Notes: a model not told the origin generated them from the letters alone. 64,000 bases of DNA from Nitrospiraceae bacterium (GCA_019637075.1 JAHBWI010000007.1:62001-126000); one strand, 5' to 3'. Counted from the stretch's first letter, positions 52,268 through 61,391 are shown. Made by a program: numbers and translations.

Positions 52268-54229
52268 TCAGGCGCCTTCTGCCGATCCTGATCCGTGCAG
52301 GGCGATAGGGGCCTGTTCCTCCTCGGTGGAGGTCGCAGCGGGAAGATGGAGGGCGAAAGTACTGCCTTCGCCAGGCTTGCTGCGTACATCGATCTTTCCG
52401 CCGTTGTCTTCGACGAGCCGCCTCACGTTCGTCAGCCCCAAGCCGGTGCCATACTCCTTGGTCGTGAAAAATGGCTCGAACAGCCGAGGCAAATGCTCCG
52501 GTGCAATCCCGCTTCCTGAATCCGTCACCTCGAGCAGCACGTCTGACTGCTTACCTCGGACGGTGACAAGCGTGAGCCTCCCCCCGTTCGGCATCGCTTC
52601 CGCAGCATTCGACAACAGATTGATCATGGCCTCCTTGATCTGGTCCGGGTCGATGCGCACCGGAGGCAGGCCTTCTCCAAACCGGCAGTCCACGGCGATT
52701 CGATCGGCGCGTCCCTGAGCCTGCCACTGCCGGAGCGCTGTGCGAACGACGTCCTCTACCACGACGGACTTGAATTCAGGCGGCTTCTGTCTCGCGTAGC
52801 GGAGAAAATCGTTCAGCCGATGGGACAGCTTGTCGACCTCCTCGATGATGTAGCGGGCCACCTCTTGTCGCACTCCCGGTTCTTGATCTCCACCAAGGAT
52901 GACTTGTGCGGAACTGCGGATGACGCCCAAGGGGTTTCGAATGTCGTGAGCGAGGGCGGCCAGCAACTGCCCGACGGACGCCAATTTCTCCCGCCGCACC
53001 AGTTCGTGTTGCTGGGCGCTGATGGTTCTGAAGTTTTCCTCCAGCACCGTCCTCATGGCGACGAAGCTCTCAGCGAGGTCTTCGATTTCATCCCCCGTGC
53101 GGTACAGAGAGGGTGTCACCGTCGGCGGCGGTTCCGACGGCAGCGGCCCCGGCGAAGTAAGGTTTTGTCGCAGGGATTCGGCATCGCGCCGCAAGGCCGA
53201 GATCGGCCTCACAATGCGGTGCCCCACGAAAAAACCGAAACAGGACAGTGCGAGGACAAGACCGAATCCGATCAGTCCGACCGTGGTGAGCAGCGAGAAA
53301 ACCGGCGCATAGGTTTCTTCGGGCGCCTGCCGGATGAAGGCATACCAACGATGCCCGCCGAGACTGGAGGGCGTTAAGGCATGGCCGAATCGTACCGGGG
53401 CAGCGCCGACAATCGCCTGGCGCCCTCCGTGAGCATCATCTTCGGCCACCAGCCAGAGCGGTTGCGGGGTTGCCAGCCGATTCATGAGCGACGACGGAAT
53501 CAAATGGGCTGTGGAGGGGAGCACGGGGCAGATCAACGGCGTGCCTTGGGTATCGACCAGCATGCCATGACCGGTGTCTCCCACACGGATGGGGAGGATC
53601 ATGTCGGTAAGAAACTCTCGCCGAATCACGAGCCCGATTACACCGATCGCGGGCCCATCTTTTTCTTCGAGAATCGGGACGCCAATGTAAAAAACCGGTT
53701 GGCCAAGATCCGGATCGGGGACGAGAGGACTCACGTAATAGGTCGCGGGCGGCGCCTGCAGTGTCTCACGCCACCATGGCTGTTCGGCCGGTTTACGTAA
53801 CACGCTGTCGGTGCTGGCGACGAGGCGGCCGTTCCGGTCGGCCACGATGACGCGCACATAGTGACCGGAGGTGGCAGCCCACTCGCGCAAGTATCTGGCC
53901 GTTTCCGATGCATCGGAGAAGGAAGGCTGGGCTTGGCGGGGGCCATCGACCGGGAGGCCTGCGTTGGACCGCTTCACCGGCTGACGAATGTGGGCTGGAA
54001 CCAGGGCCAATCGAACCGCTCGGTCGATCTCCTGGTCGATGGCCGTCGCCAGTCGCAACGCCGTCGAACGGGCGATCTCCTGAAATCCTTCTCCGATCGC
54101 CTGTTTGATGCTGGCCGTGCTGAAGTGGTAGGTCGCCCAGAGAGCGACGACCCCCGGGACCATGCCGACGGTCAACAGGGCGAAGAAAAACTTCCTCTGG
54201 AGCCCACCGGCCCTGATCACTGAGCGCAT
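52268..54229 (-). CDS. Sensor histidine kinase (Cache-HAMP-HisKA-HATPase), 653 aa
   Basis: An N-terminal helix (about 15-38) and a second one (about 320-345) enclose a Cache-type periplasmic sensor (about 45-310). A HAMP segment with HRIVRPISAL, the phosphorylated His in LAALAHDIRNPLG (near 440), and the ATP-binding domain with NLLSNAAEAM, DSGSGIAPE and GTGLGL follow. It resembles ZraS/AtoS kinases. Its start overlaps the stop of the response-regulator gene (TGATG), so the two form a cognate pair. The signal sensed is unknown. GTG 54232 is an alternative start. Confidence 0.94.
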   Translation of the reverse strand: MRSVIRAGGLQRKFFFALLTVGMVPGVVALWATYHFSTASIKQAIGEGFQEIARSTALRLATAIDQEIDRAVRLALVPAHIRQPVKRSNAGLPVDGPRQAQPSFSDASETARYLREWAATSGHYVRVIVADRNGRLVASTDSVLRKPAEQPWWRETLQAPPATYYVSPLVPDPDLGQPVFYIGVPILEEKDGPAIGVIGLVIRREFLTDMILPIRVGDTGHGMLVDTQGTPLICPVLPSTAHLIPSSLMNRLATPQPLWLVAEDDAHGGRQAIVGAAPVRFGHALTPSSLGGHRWYAFIRQAPEETYAPVFSLLTTVGLIGFGLVLALSCFGFFVGHRIVRPISALRRDAESLRQNLTSPGPLPSEPPPTVTPSLYRTGDEIEDLAESFVAMRTVLEENFRTISAQQHELVRREKLASVGQLLAALAHDIRNPLGVIRSSAQVILGGDQEPGVRQEVARYIIEEVDKLSHRLNDFLRYARQKPPEFKSVVVEDVVRTALRQWQAQGRADRIAVDCRFGEGLPPVRIDPDQIKEAMINLLSNAAEAMPNGGRLTLVTVRGKQSDVLLEVTDSGSGIAPEHLPRLFEPFFTTKEYGTGLGLTNVRRLVEDNGGKIDVRSKPGEGSTFALHLPAATSTEEEQAPIALHGSGSAEGA

Positions 54230-55614
54230 CACCCTGGCGGCTGCGAAAGGTTGTATTTGGCCATGCGATATCGAAGTGTGTTGCGTGTGACCTTGAGCAG
54301 GCGGCTTGCCTCAGAGATGTTGCCGCCGCTTTTTTGCAGGGCTTCTTGAAGAAGAGCTTTTTCCACCTCCTCGACCGACAGTCCCAGGGATAGTAGCGAC
54401 GGGGGACTGTCTGGCGCGGATGCCGTCAGTGCGTCGCCGGTCCGCAGCGAGGCCGGCAAATGCTCCGCGGAGATTTCACCCTCCTTGCACGTGATCGTCA
54501 GCCATTCCACGACATTGTGCAGTTCCCGCACGTTGCCGGGCCATCCGTATCGCTCCATGATGTGCAGCGCTTCCTGGCTGATTCCTCGGATGCGACTACC
54601 CCGTTCGCGTCGGGCGCTGTCCAAGAATGATCCGAGAATCGGAGCGATATCCTCGGGCCGTTCACGGAGCGGCGGCATGCGGAGTTGATAGACGTTCAAT
54701 CGATAGAACAGGTCCAGGCGAAAGCGTCCTTGCTTGATCAGATCGGGCAGTTCTTGGTTGGTGGCTGCGATGACGCGGATGTCGACTTTGATGCTGCGCA
54801 CACCGCCCAATGGTTCGACGACATGGTGTTCCAGGACGCGCAGCAGCTTCGCTTGCGCGGTCAGGCTCATTTCACCGATTTCGTCGAGGAACAACGTGCC
54901 GTGGTCGGCCAGTTGGAACCGGCCCGGTTTGCCTTTCTTCGCGTCGGTGAATGCGCCCTTCTCGAATCCGAACAGCTCGGACTCCAGGAGGTGTTCGGGG
55001 ATTCCGGCGCAGTTCAAGGCGACCATCGGAGCTTGCGCGCGAGGGCTTGCCAGGTGGATGGCGCGGGCCAATAGATCTTTGCCGGTACCGCTCTCACCGG
55101 TGATGAGCACGGTGGCGTCCGTTTGCGCGACCTCCTTGGCCAGCCGTTTGACGAGGTCCATTTGCTTCGATACGCTCACCATGCGGTCGAATCCGTATTG
55201 TTCGTGGAGATCCGCGCGAAGCGATCGGTTGTCGCGAGATAGTTGTCGCAGGTGCAGCGCCCGTCCGATCACGATCTTCAGTTCGTCATTGTCCACCGGC
55301 TTGGAAATGTAATCGTAGGCGCCTTTCTGCATGGCTTCGACCGCCGATTTCACCGTCCCATAGCCGGTGACGATGATGACCGGCACATCGGGCAGTTGCT
55401 GCCGCGCGGCTTCCAGGATGTCCATCCCGGACACGGCACCCAGCTGCAGGTCGGTGATGATGAGGTCGATCGCCGGTTGTTCCTGAATCAGGCGGAGGGC
55501 TTCGGCGCCGGACGCGGCGAATTGTAAGTCATGCCCGGTGGATTTCAGGACGAGTTCGAAGAGCCGTCGCATGCGCTCTTCGTCTTCGATGATGAGTAGG
55601 CTGGCTGCCTGCAT
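54229..55614 (-). CDS. NtrC-family sigma-54 response regulator, 461 aa
   Basis: The receiver (about 4-120) has LIIEDEERM, phosphoacceptor Asp in LIITDLQLGAVSGMD, and Lys in YISKPVD. The AAA+ domain (about 145-380) has Walker A GESGTGKD and the loop GAFTDA, a known variant of the sigma-54-contacting GAFTGA. A Fis-type HTH (SGGNISEASRLLKVTRNTLRYR) ends the protein. ATG 55614 is preferred over TTG 55629. It is transcribed ahead of its kinase. Its targets should carry -24/-12 promoters; a candidate lies at 5980. Confidence 0.95.
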   Translation of the reverse strand: MQAASLLIIEDEERMRRLFELVLKSTGHDLQFAASGAEALRLIQEQPAIDLIITDLQLGAVSGMDILEAARQQLPDVPVIIVTGYGTVKSAVEAMQKGAYDYISKPVDNDELKIVIGRALHLRQLSRDNRSLRADLHEQYGFDRMVSVSKQMDLVKRLAKEVAQTDATVLITGESGTGKDLLARAIHLASPRAQAPMVALNCAGIPEHLLESELFGFEKGAFTDAKKGKPGRFQLADHGTLFLDEIGEMSLTAQAKLLRVLEHHVVEPLGGVRSIKVDIRVIAATNQELPDLIKQGRFRLDLFYRLNVYQLRMPPLRERPEDIAPILGSFLDSARRERGSRIRGISQEALHIMERYGWPGNVRELHNVVEWLTITCKEGEISAEHLPASLRTGDALTASAPDSPPSLLSLGLSVEEVEKALLQEALQKSGGNISEASRLLKVTRNTLRYRMAKYNLSQPPG

Positions 55615-55715
55615 AGGGCGATTCTGCAATCGGAACGGGATCGCGCGATGCCCGGAGCGGACAAACGTAGCCTACCATTAACCGACGGGAAAGGAGAAGT
55701 GCCCCTCGGACGCTG

Positions 55716-56723
55716 TCACTCCGAGCGTGGTGGAGCTGCTGTCCTGGGAGGGGCCGTAGAGGCCTGCGCCCAGACGATGTTGCGGTGCAGGCCGGATGCT
55801 TTGGCCCGCTTGATCGGGCTGAGACGAAAGGTGGCGCTGAATTCCGTTTCCTCCATCTTGGCGAGCCGGGAGAGGTCCGGCGCCAGCGTGAGTGCCGTCG
55901 GCTGAAATCTCTGCTCCTTGCTGGGTTCAGCTGCATGGTTATAGGGACAGGCGTCAAGGCAATCGTCGCAGCCGAAGATGCGGTTGCCGATCGCTCGCCG
56001 TACCTCCTCCGGCACGTCCGAGCCGTCGCCACGGTACTCGATGGTCAGGTACGAAATGCAGCGACGGGCGTCGACGATGTAGGGCTCGGGGATGGCCCCG
56101 GTCGGGCAGGCCTGGATGCAGAGGCGGCAGGTGCCGCAGAGGTCGCTGCCTGGTTCATCCGGTTGGAGTTCTGCCGTCGTGAGAATTTCGCCCAGCAAGA
56201 GCCAAGAGCCGTGACGGGCGGAGACGAGATTCGAGTGTTTCCCGATCCATCCCAATCCGGCCTGCTGGGCCCAGGTCTTTTCCATGACCGGCCCCGTGTC
56301 GACGTAGGTCAGTGAGCGAGCCTCGGCGCAGATGGCCTGCACGTCCTTCCCAAGGGCGGTGAGCCGTTCGCCCAGAATGCGGTGGTAGTCCTCTCCCCAG
56401 GCGTAACGGGCGATACGTCCGTGCCCCGGTCGTTCATCGGCTCGGTGGTGGCTGTAGTAGTTCAGGCCGACTGAAACGACGGAGCGGCAGCCTGGAAGGA
56501 CGATGTTGGGATCAGCGCGTTTTGCAGGGTCCTTGGCCATCCAGGTCATGCCGGCCTGGTACCCGCGGCGGAGCCATTCGGTCAGGCGTCCATAGCGATC
56601 GCTTACTTGCCCAGACTCCTCCGATGCCGAGTCCGGCTGCGTCACGATGCTGATCCCGACCGCGTCAAACCCGAGCCTGTGTGCGGCCTCTTTAATTGCA
56701 AGCGACCGCGTCGCGGGGGTCAT
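55716..56723 (-). CDS. queG: QueG, epoxyqueuosine reductase, 335 aa
   Basis: QueG reduces epoxyqueuosine to queuosine in tRNA with cobalamin and two 4Fe-4S clusters. Cluster motifs are CGTCRLCIQACPTGAI and CDDCLDACPYN; the N-terminal block AHRLGFDAVGIS and YARGEDYH-like YAWGEDYHRIL are also present. ATG 56723 overlaps the stop of the upstream secreted-protein gene by four bases (ATGA), which fixes the start. The Pro/Ala-rich C-terminus is probably disordered. Other queuosine genes are not in the window. Confidence 0.94.
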   Translation of the reverse strand: MTPATRSLAIKEAAHRLGFDAVGISIVTQPDSASEESGQVSDRYGRLTEWLRRGYQAGMTWMAKDPAKRADPNIVLPGCRSVVSVGLNYYSHHRADERPGHGRIARYAWGEDYHRILGERLTALGKDVQAICAEARSLTYVDTGPVMEKTWAQQAGLGWIGKHSNLVSARHGSWLLLGEILTTAELQPDEPGSDLCGTCRLCIQACPTGAIPEPYIVDARRCISYLTIEYRGDGSDVPEEVRRAIGNRIFGCDDCLDACPYNHAAEPSKEQRFQPTALTLAPDLSRLAKMEETEFSATFRLSPIKRAKASGLHRNIVWAQASTAPPRTAAPPRSE

Positions 56724-57100
56724 GGCTTCTTTGAACAATCGAAGCGGACGCTGAACTGGCCTGTGCAGTGGCTGGATTCACATCGGCTGCAGCTGCCCGT
56801 AATGCGGGCTTTCCAATCCGTCGCATTCGGGTCGAACCGACAGAATGTCTTACCGGCCTTGGACACCGTGATCCATGGCTTGGTCGTACCGGGAAAGTTA
56901 GCCACGCTGCAGCCCTGCGGGATGGGGACATCGCACTGTTGGGCAGGCTGCCCCAATGCCATACCAAACCCGCAGGTCTGTTCCGTCGTGGCCGAGGATT
57001 CGTCCGTCGGTTGGGCATGGCTCAGCGTCGGTAACGGCAACCAGGCAGAGATGATCGCGGCGGTCAGCAAGAGTTGTTGAGCAGTAGGCAAGTGAGGCAT
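56720..57100 (-). CDS. Secreted Cys-rich protein of unknown function, 126 aa
   Basis: A signal peptide (about 1-30, ending PTLSHA|QP) precedes a 96-residue mature domain with eight cysteines (for example CGFGMALGQPAQQC, SCSRCESSHC and FDCSKKP), which probably forms disulfides outside the cytoplasm. AAGGAG nine bases upstream of ATG 57100 supports the start. Its stop overlaps queG by four bases, so both are translated from one mRNA although their locations differ. No family is recognised. Confidence 0.8.
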   Translation of the reverse strand: MPHLPTAQQLLLTAAIISAWLPLPTLSHAQPTDESSATTEQTCGFGMALGQPAQQCDVPIPQGCSVANFPGTTKPWITVSKAGKTFCRFDPNATDWKARITGSCSRCESSHCTGQFSVRFDCSKKP

Positions 57101-57243
57101 TGGCGAAGACTCCTTGTGAAGCACGCATCCTAGCATAGCTGTGGACCAGCCACCACGGACGGACAGGGAGCGTGAGCGGAGTGGACCGGTTCGAACGTTT
57201 CCCCTCCGTCTTGTTCAAAAAGCTCCGGGGGGAAGGGATCGCT

Positions 57244-57257
57244 GAACGGCGCCGTTC
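57244..57257. promoter_or_regulatory. 14-bp perfect palindrome in a divergent gap
   Basis: GAACGGCGCCGTTC is perfectly self-complementary and lies in the 298-base gap between the leftward secreted-protein gene and the rightward receiver-PAS gene. Position and symmetry suit an operator, but no regulator is linked to it. Confidence 0.35.
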
Positions 57258-57398
57258 GCTAACTGCAAGTCTTTATTGACGGGGAAGATGGCATGTTAGT
57301 TGCGTCTTGTCCGGCGCGGCGGGGCGCACGGGTGTGTCGAGTGAATGGGGGGCTGGCCTAATAAAGACTGGTCCAAACTGGCTCCTGGTCGAGATGGC

Positions 57399-58160
57399 AT
57401 GATACAGGCCAAAGTTCTCATCGTTGACGATGAAGTTGTCGTGGCGGAGGATATTCGCCGACAGCTTCGGTCTATCGGCTACGTGGTGGTCGGGGTGGCA
57501 TCCTCGGGCGCCGATGCCATTCGGCTCGCCGGCGAGCACGTCCCTGATCTCATCTTGATGGATGTCAAACTGAAGGGCCCGATGGACGGCATCGAGACCG
57601 CCCGAAGCATCCAGCAGCAATATGAAATCCCTGTGATCTACCTCACGGCCTTTGCGGATGACGACACACTTCAGCGCGCGCGCCATACGTTGCCACTGGC
57701 CTACCTCATCAAACCCTTCGTCAGCAGCGATCTCCGCGCCGCCGTGGAACTTGCCTTGTTCCGGCACCGGGTGTCGCGGATGGTGGAACAGCGCGGGCGT
57801 TGGTTGAGCGCCGTGGTCAAGGCTATGGGGGATGCGGTCGTGACCATCGATCGAGACAGCCGTGTGACGATGTTGAATCCGGCTGCTGAGGGGTTGACCG
57901 GCTGGTCCGAGGCAGAGGCGGTTGGCAAGGATGTCGATGAGATTGTGGTGCTCATGGATCCAGTGACTCGCCAACCTCTTCCAAGGTCCGCCCAGCGAGT
58001 CCTTCAGTCGCAGAGCGAGACTGAATCGGGCGGTCGCGCCGCCATCCTGCGGCATCGTCATGGCGGTGAATGCCGCATCAGCGACAGTTCGGCGCTCATT
58101 CATGACGAACAGGGTGTGACGACTGGCATGGTGATGGTTTTTCGTCTGGCCGGCGACTGA
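57399..58160 (+). CDS. Receiver-PAS protein without output domain, 253 aa
   Basis: The receiver (about 1-120) has LIVDDE, phosphoacceptor Asp in LILMDVKLKGPMDG, and YLIKPFV. A PAS domain (about 135-245) follows, with AVVTIDRDSRVTMLNPAAEGLTG. No kinase, GGDEF, HTH or AAA+ domain is attached, although receiver-PAS pairs normally precede a histidine kinase. The receiver GPMDGIETAR resembles those of regulators that feed hybrid kinases. GTCGAG before ATG 57399 is a modest ribosome site. It is a possible adaptor or a truncated protein; the stop is followed by normal intergenic sequence. Confidence 0.85.
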   Translation: MIQAKVLIVDDEVVVAEDIRRQLRSIGYVVVGVASSGADAIRLAGEHVPDLILMDVKLKGPMDGIETARSIQQQYEIPVIYLTAFADDDTLQRARHTLPLAYLIKPFVSSDLRAAVELALFRHRVSRMVEQRGRWLSAVVKAMGDAVVTIDRDSRVTMLNPAAEGLTGWSEAEAVGKDVDEIVVLMDPVTRQPLPRSAQRVLQSQSETESGGRAAILRHRHGGECRISDSSALIHDEQGVTTGMVMVFRLAGD

Positions 58161-58213
58161 CCCTGACGACCGGCTTCAGCGCTTCCCCGCTCGCGCCCTC
58201 CTGAGTCGATCGG

Positions 58214-58219
58214 TATAAT
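58214..58219 (+). promoter_or_regulatory. Possible -10 of the DGQHR gene promoter
   Basis: A perfect TATAAT lies about 120 bases before the DGQHR gene, but the matching -35 (around 58191) is poor. An activator-dependent promoter is possible. Confidence 0.33.
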
Positions 58220-58337
58220 AAACCGTTGAACGAGAGCAGATGTCACCGCGGGATCGCCCGGCTTGCAGTCCTTGATCGGCGCATCCGCTTACGGTGCAGT
58301 CCTGCCGACGAGGATCTTGCGCCGAGGAGGAGGTTTC

Positions 58338-59450
58338 ATGCTCGCGACGCGAATCAGGCAGAAAGAGGGGCTCTTCTATTTCATTGCCTACAAGGCTGCG
58401 GCGTTACTCGACAAGATCCAGTTCACGAGTCGGTACTATTTCGAGGGCGAAGAGATTGCCGCTGCTTCCGTCGGGGAACACGATGAAGTCGCCAAATTTA
58501 TCTCGGGAATCGAGCGGAGCGAGAAGGGCTTTCAGCGCATACTCAATCGTCAGAAGATCAAACAGATCGTGAATTTTTACGAGACGGTGGTTTCCCAGCC
58601 AATGGTCCCTGGTACGATTTTGCTGTTCACCGATGAGACCCTGGCGTTCCGCAGAGCCGGTGAGTCGGACTCGGTCGGGCATCTCAGTGAGCCGAAGGGC
58701 CGGTACCTCGTCATCGATGGCCAGCATCGATTGGCCGGGCTGCATTTCTTTCGGGATAAACATCCTGATCAAATTGACCAGGTCGAAGTACCTTGTGTCC
58801 TGTTCGACGGTCGAAGCGCGGACTTCGCGACAGAAATGTTCGTCATCATCAATTCGACCCACACCCGGATCAATCGCTCCCATCTCGTGGATCTGTACGA
58901 AAAGGTCTCCTGGGAAAGCCCGGAGAAGAAATTCGCCGCCAAGGTGGCCAATCTGCTGTATGGCGAGGATGATTCTCCCCTACAATACAAGATCAATCGC
59001 TTGGGGGGACGGAGTAAGCAGGAGAAATGGATTTTGCAGTCTGAAATGTTCAATGAGCTCCTGAAAGTGGTGCTGTCCCACAAGCGATGGATGGATTCGC
59101 ATTTGGCCATGAGGGCGGACCGATTCTATGCCCTCGTTCGGGACTACCTGAAGGGCGTGAAAGACGTGATGGGCGACATCTGGGGCAACAACGAGCGCTA
59201 TATGTTTACGCGTGACGTGACGCTCAAGGCTCTGATACGGGTGCTCAACGATCTGATCGTGGATCGCAAGCTGATCACGGACTGGGAAACCCAGCGCAGT
59301 CACAAGCCGTTTGTCGAGTTGCTCGCCCCTTGGGCGGAACTCACCAAGGAGTTTCGTGCAGATGGGTTTTACGAACGGTTCCCTGCCAAAGGGCAGCTGG
59401 AAAGGGTTCGCCGGGTGCATCAGCGGCTACTTGAGGCAATGACGAGCTAG
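58338..59450 (+). CDS. DGQHR-domain protein (DndB/DpdB-like), 370 aa
   Basis: The family motif YLVIDGQHRLAGL lies near residues 118-130, followed by FVIINSTHTRINRSHLVDLY, as in DGQHR proteins. Relatives include DndB, the regulator of DNA phosphorothioation, and DpdB of 7-deazaguanine DNA-modification islands. No dndC/D/E or dpdA gene is in the window, so this is a solo gene. GAGGAGG before ATG 58338 is a strong ribosome site. It ends one base before the SRPBCC gene. Its role in DNA modification, repair or defence is unproven. Confidence 0.85.
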   Translation: MLATRIRQKEGLFYFIAYKAAALLDKIQFTSRYYFEGEEIAAASVGEHDEVAKFISGIERSEKGFQRILNRQKIKQIVNFYETVVSQPMVPGTILLFTDETLAFRRAGESDSVGHLSEPKGRYLVIDGQHRLAGLHFFRDKHPDQIDQVEVPCVLFDGRSADFATEMFVIINSTHTRINRSHLVDLYEKVSWESPEKKFAAKVANLLYGEDDSPLQYKINRLGGRSKQEKWILQSEMFNELLKVVLSHKRWMDSHLAMRADRFYALVRDYLKGVKDVMGDIWGNNERYMFTRDVTLKALIRVLNDLIVDRKLITDWETQRSHKPFVELLAPWAELTKEFRADGFYERFPAKGQLERVRRVHQRLLEAMTS

Positions 59451-59451
59451 C

Positions 59452-60033
59452 ATGAGAAAACCGTTCGGTTTGCGCTTGCTGGCCGGTGTGCTGCTCACCT
59501 TGCTCTCCGCGGGGGAGCCGACCTGGGCTGCCGAGGAACGCCACAAGGATGCGGCCTTGCAGGACCTCTCCGTGCAGACACAATCAAACGGTGGCGTACG
59601 AGCCACCGCCACGCTGCTGTTTCCTGGAAGTCCCACCGTCATTCAGGAGATCTTGACGGACTATCCCAAATGGCCCGAGCTTTTTGAAACCCGGATGCGA
59701 ATGGCGAAGGTCGAGCAACGCGATGAGCGTGTGCTCACAGAATTGTACATCTCGCATTCCCTATTGCCGGGAGAACGCCGGCTTGTGTGTGAGTCGCAGC
59801 CGTTGCCCGGCGGTGGGTTGGTGACTGAACTCAAAGGGGGCGATTTCAAGCAGTACCGACGGGTGTGGAAGCTCGCGCCTGCCGGGAATGGGACCCAGAC
59901 ACGCGCGGAGTTTGATCTGTTGGTGGAAGTCGACACCGTCATTCCAGATTGGATGATCGCGGTGGCGATGGAGCGAGAACTGGAAACCCACTTCCGAATC
60001 GTGCGACAGCGGGCGTTGGATCGAATTCGGTAG
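59452..60033 (+). CDS. Secreted SRPBCC (START-like) protein, 193 aa
   Basis: A signal peptide (about 1-26, GEPTWA|AE) leads to a START/SRPBCC fold with strands and the C-terminal helix: ATATLLFPGSPTVIQEILTDYPKWPELF, then LVTELKGGDFKQYRRVWKL and a final helix ELETHFRIVRQRALDRI. Such proteins bind lipids or other hydrophobic ligands; those exported to the periplasm are less common than cytoplasmic ones. It starts one base after the DGQHR gene, so the two share a transcript. Confidence 0.84.
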   Translation: MRKPFGLRLLAGVLLTLLSAGEPTWAAEERHKDAALQDLSVQTQSNGGVRATATLLFPGSPTVIQEILTDYPKWPELFETRMRMAKVEQRDERVLTELYISHSLLPGERRLVCESQPLPGGGLVTELKGGDFKQYRRVWKLAPAGNGTQTRAEFDLLVEVDTVIPDWMIAVAMERELETHFRIVRQRALDRIR

Positions 60034-60078
60034 GTCTCTGCGCGCATGGTCCGTCGGGAGCCGGGGGCAGAACTGGAT

Positions 60079-61257
60079 TCAGCCGGGAAACACCAATTCG
60101 GACAATTCGGCCTTCTCCACGCCCTGTTTGACGAAGGCGCTGATTTCCAGCCCGCGTTCAACCCGCAAAATATCTTCCAGTCTGGTGCGCGTGCTGGGAT
60201 GTTGCGGCACGAACAGTTTGCAACAATCCTGATCGGGCTCGATGGACGTCTCGAAGCTGCCGAGTTGCCGTGCCTGCTCGGTAATTTCGATTTTGTCCAT
60301 GCCGATCAGCGGACGAAGGAGCGGCAGTTCCGCCGCCGCCTCGATGACCGACAGGTTTTCGGGCGTCTGTGAGGCGACCTGGCCGAGACTGTCTCCGGTG
60401 ACCAGGGCCCAGCAGTTCTCCCGCTTGGCCAATTCTTCCGCAATGCGCACCATCAATCGGCGGTACAACACGACGCGGAACGGTGCCGGAGCCTGCGCCA
60501 CGATCTCTCGCTGGATTTCGCCGAAGGGCACGACGAACAAGCGGCTGTAGTACTGGTAAACCGTCAGCAACTGAGCCAGTTCCCGGGCTTTTTCTTCCGA
60601 CGCCCGGCTTACGAGGGGGCGGCCCGAGAAATGGACGAAGAGCGCCTTGCATCCGCGTTTCATCATCCGATAGGCAGCGACGGGAGAATCGATGCCGCCC
60701 GACAACAGGCAGGCCACTTTTCCGCTGGTTCCCACCGGCATACCGCCCGGTCCATTCGTCTTGTCCGCCGCGATGTGGGCTTCTTTCGTGAGAAGTTCGA
60801 CATAGAGCGTCAAGTCGGGGTTCTTGAGCTTGACCGTCTTTCCAGTCATTGCCGCGACATGGGCGCCGATTTCGCGTTCAGCATCCATCGACGTCATCGG
60901 CAGCCGTTTGTCGGCACGTTTAGCAGTCACACGAAAGGTGGAGAAGTTCTTTCCGGCCGCGGCCCGTTCCGCTGCATGTTTGAGCATGGTCAGGTCCGGC
61001 TGCTCTAAGTTGAGCGGGAGGGACTCGGTCAGGAGAAAATTCGAGATGCCGCAGGTACGCCGCAGCCGTGACGCGACCTCGGTGAGGGGAACATCCTCAG
61101 GAATGGTGATGCGGATGCGTCCTTGCAATGAGTCGATCCGGCGGAGGCGGAGATCCTTGAGTCCGAGCCGGAGGTTGCGGACGAGCCGCTGTTCGAAGAA
61201 GTCGCGGTTGCGTCCTTTGAGAGCGAGTTCGTGGTAGTGGATGATAGCGCAATGCAT
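60079..61257 (-). CDS. thiI: ThiI, tRNA 4-thiouridine synthase, 392 aa (no rhodanese domain)
   Basis: ThiI makes 4-thiouridine at tRNA position 8 and in some bacteria donates sulfur to thiamine. An N-terminal ferredoxin-like and THUMP region (about 1-165) precedes the PP-loop CLLSGGIDSPVAAY near 184-197. The protein ends shortly after DCCKLFVPQHP and lacks the C-terminal rhodanese domain of E. coli ThiI; the family without it uses another sulfur donor. ATG 61257 matches the family start. The long frame to 61644 crosses a palindromic repeat. Thi4 and ThiC are also encoded here, so ThiI is more likely dedicated to tRNA. Confidence 0.93.
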   Translation of the reverse strand: MHCAIIHYHELALKGRNRDFFEQRLVRNLRLGLKDLRLRRIDSLQGRIRITIPEDVPLTEVASRLRRTCGISNFLLTESLPLNLEQPDLTMLKHAAERAAAGKNFSTFRVTAKRADKRLPMTSMDAEREIGAHVAAMTGKTVKLKNPDLTLYVELLTKEAHIAADKTNGPGGMPVGTSGKVACLLSGGIDSPVAAYRMMKRGCKALFVHFSGRPLVSRASEEKARELAQLLTVYQYYSRLFVVPFGEIQREIVAQAPAPFRVVLYRRLMVRIAEELAKRENCWALVTGDSLGQVASQTPENLSVIEAAAELPLLRPLIGMDKIEITEQARQLGSFETSIEPDQDCCKLFVPQHPSTRTRLEDILRVERGLEISAFVKQGVEKAELSELVFPG

Positions 61258-61263
61258 GGATTT

Positions 61264-61391
61264 AGCAGGAGGCCGAAAATGGTTCCCAACTTCGTTCTCG
61301 GCGCAACACAATCCTCGATGCGCCCCTGAGGGGGCACATCCGGCTTCTGTCTTGCCTGCGGCCTCGCTGGTTGACGATTTTGAGCATCCTG
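61264..61391. repeat. MITE-like palindromic repeat, copy 3
   Basis: Left end CAGGAGGCCGAAAAT (61266-61280) and right end ATTTTGAGCATCCTG (61377-61391) match as inverted repeats in 12 of 15 positions. The shared core CTGCGGCC is at 61356. It fills the gap between trxB and thiI and so is transcribed if the two are linked. Copies of the family lie at 11781, 12844 and, degraded, 16816. Confidence 0.7.
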
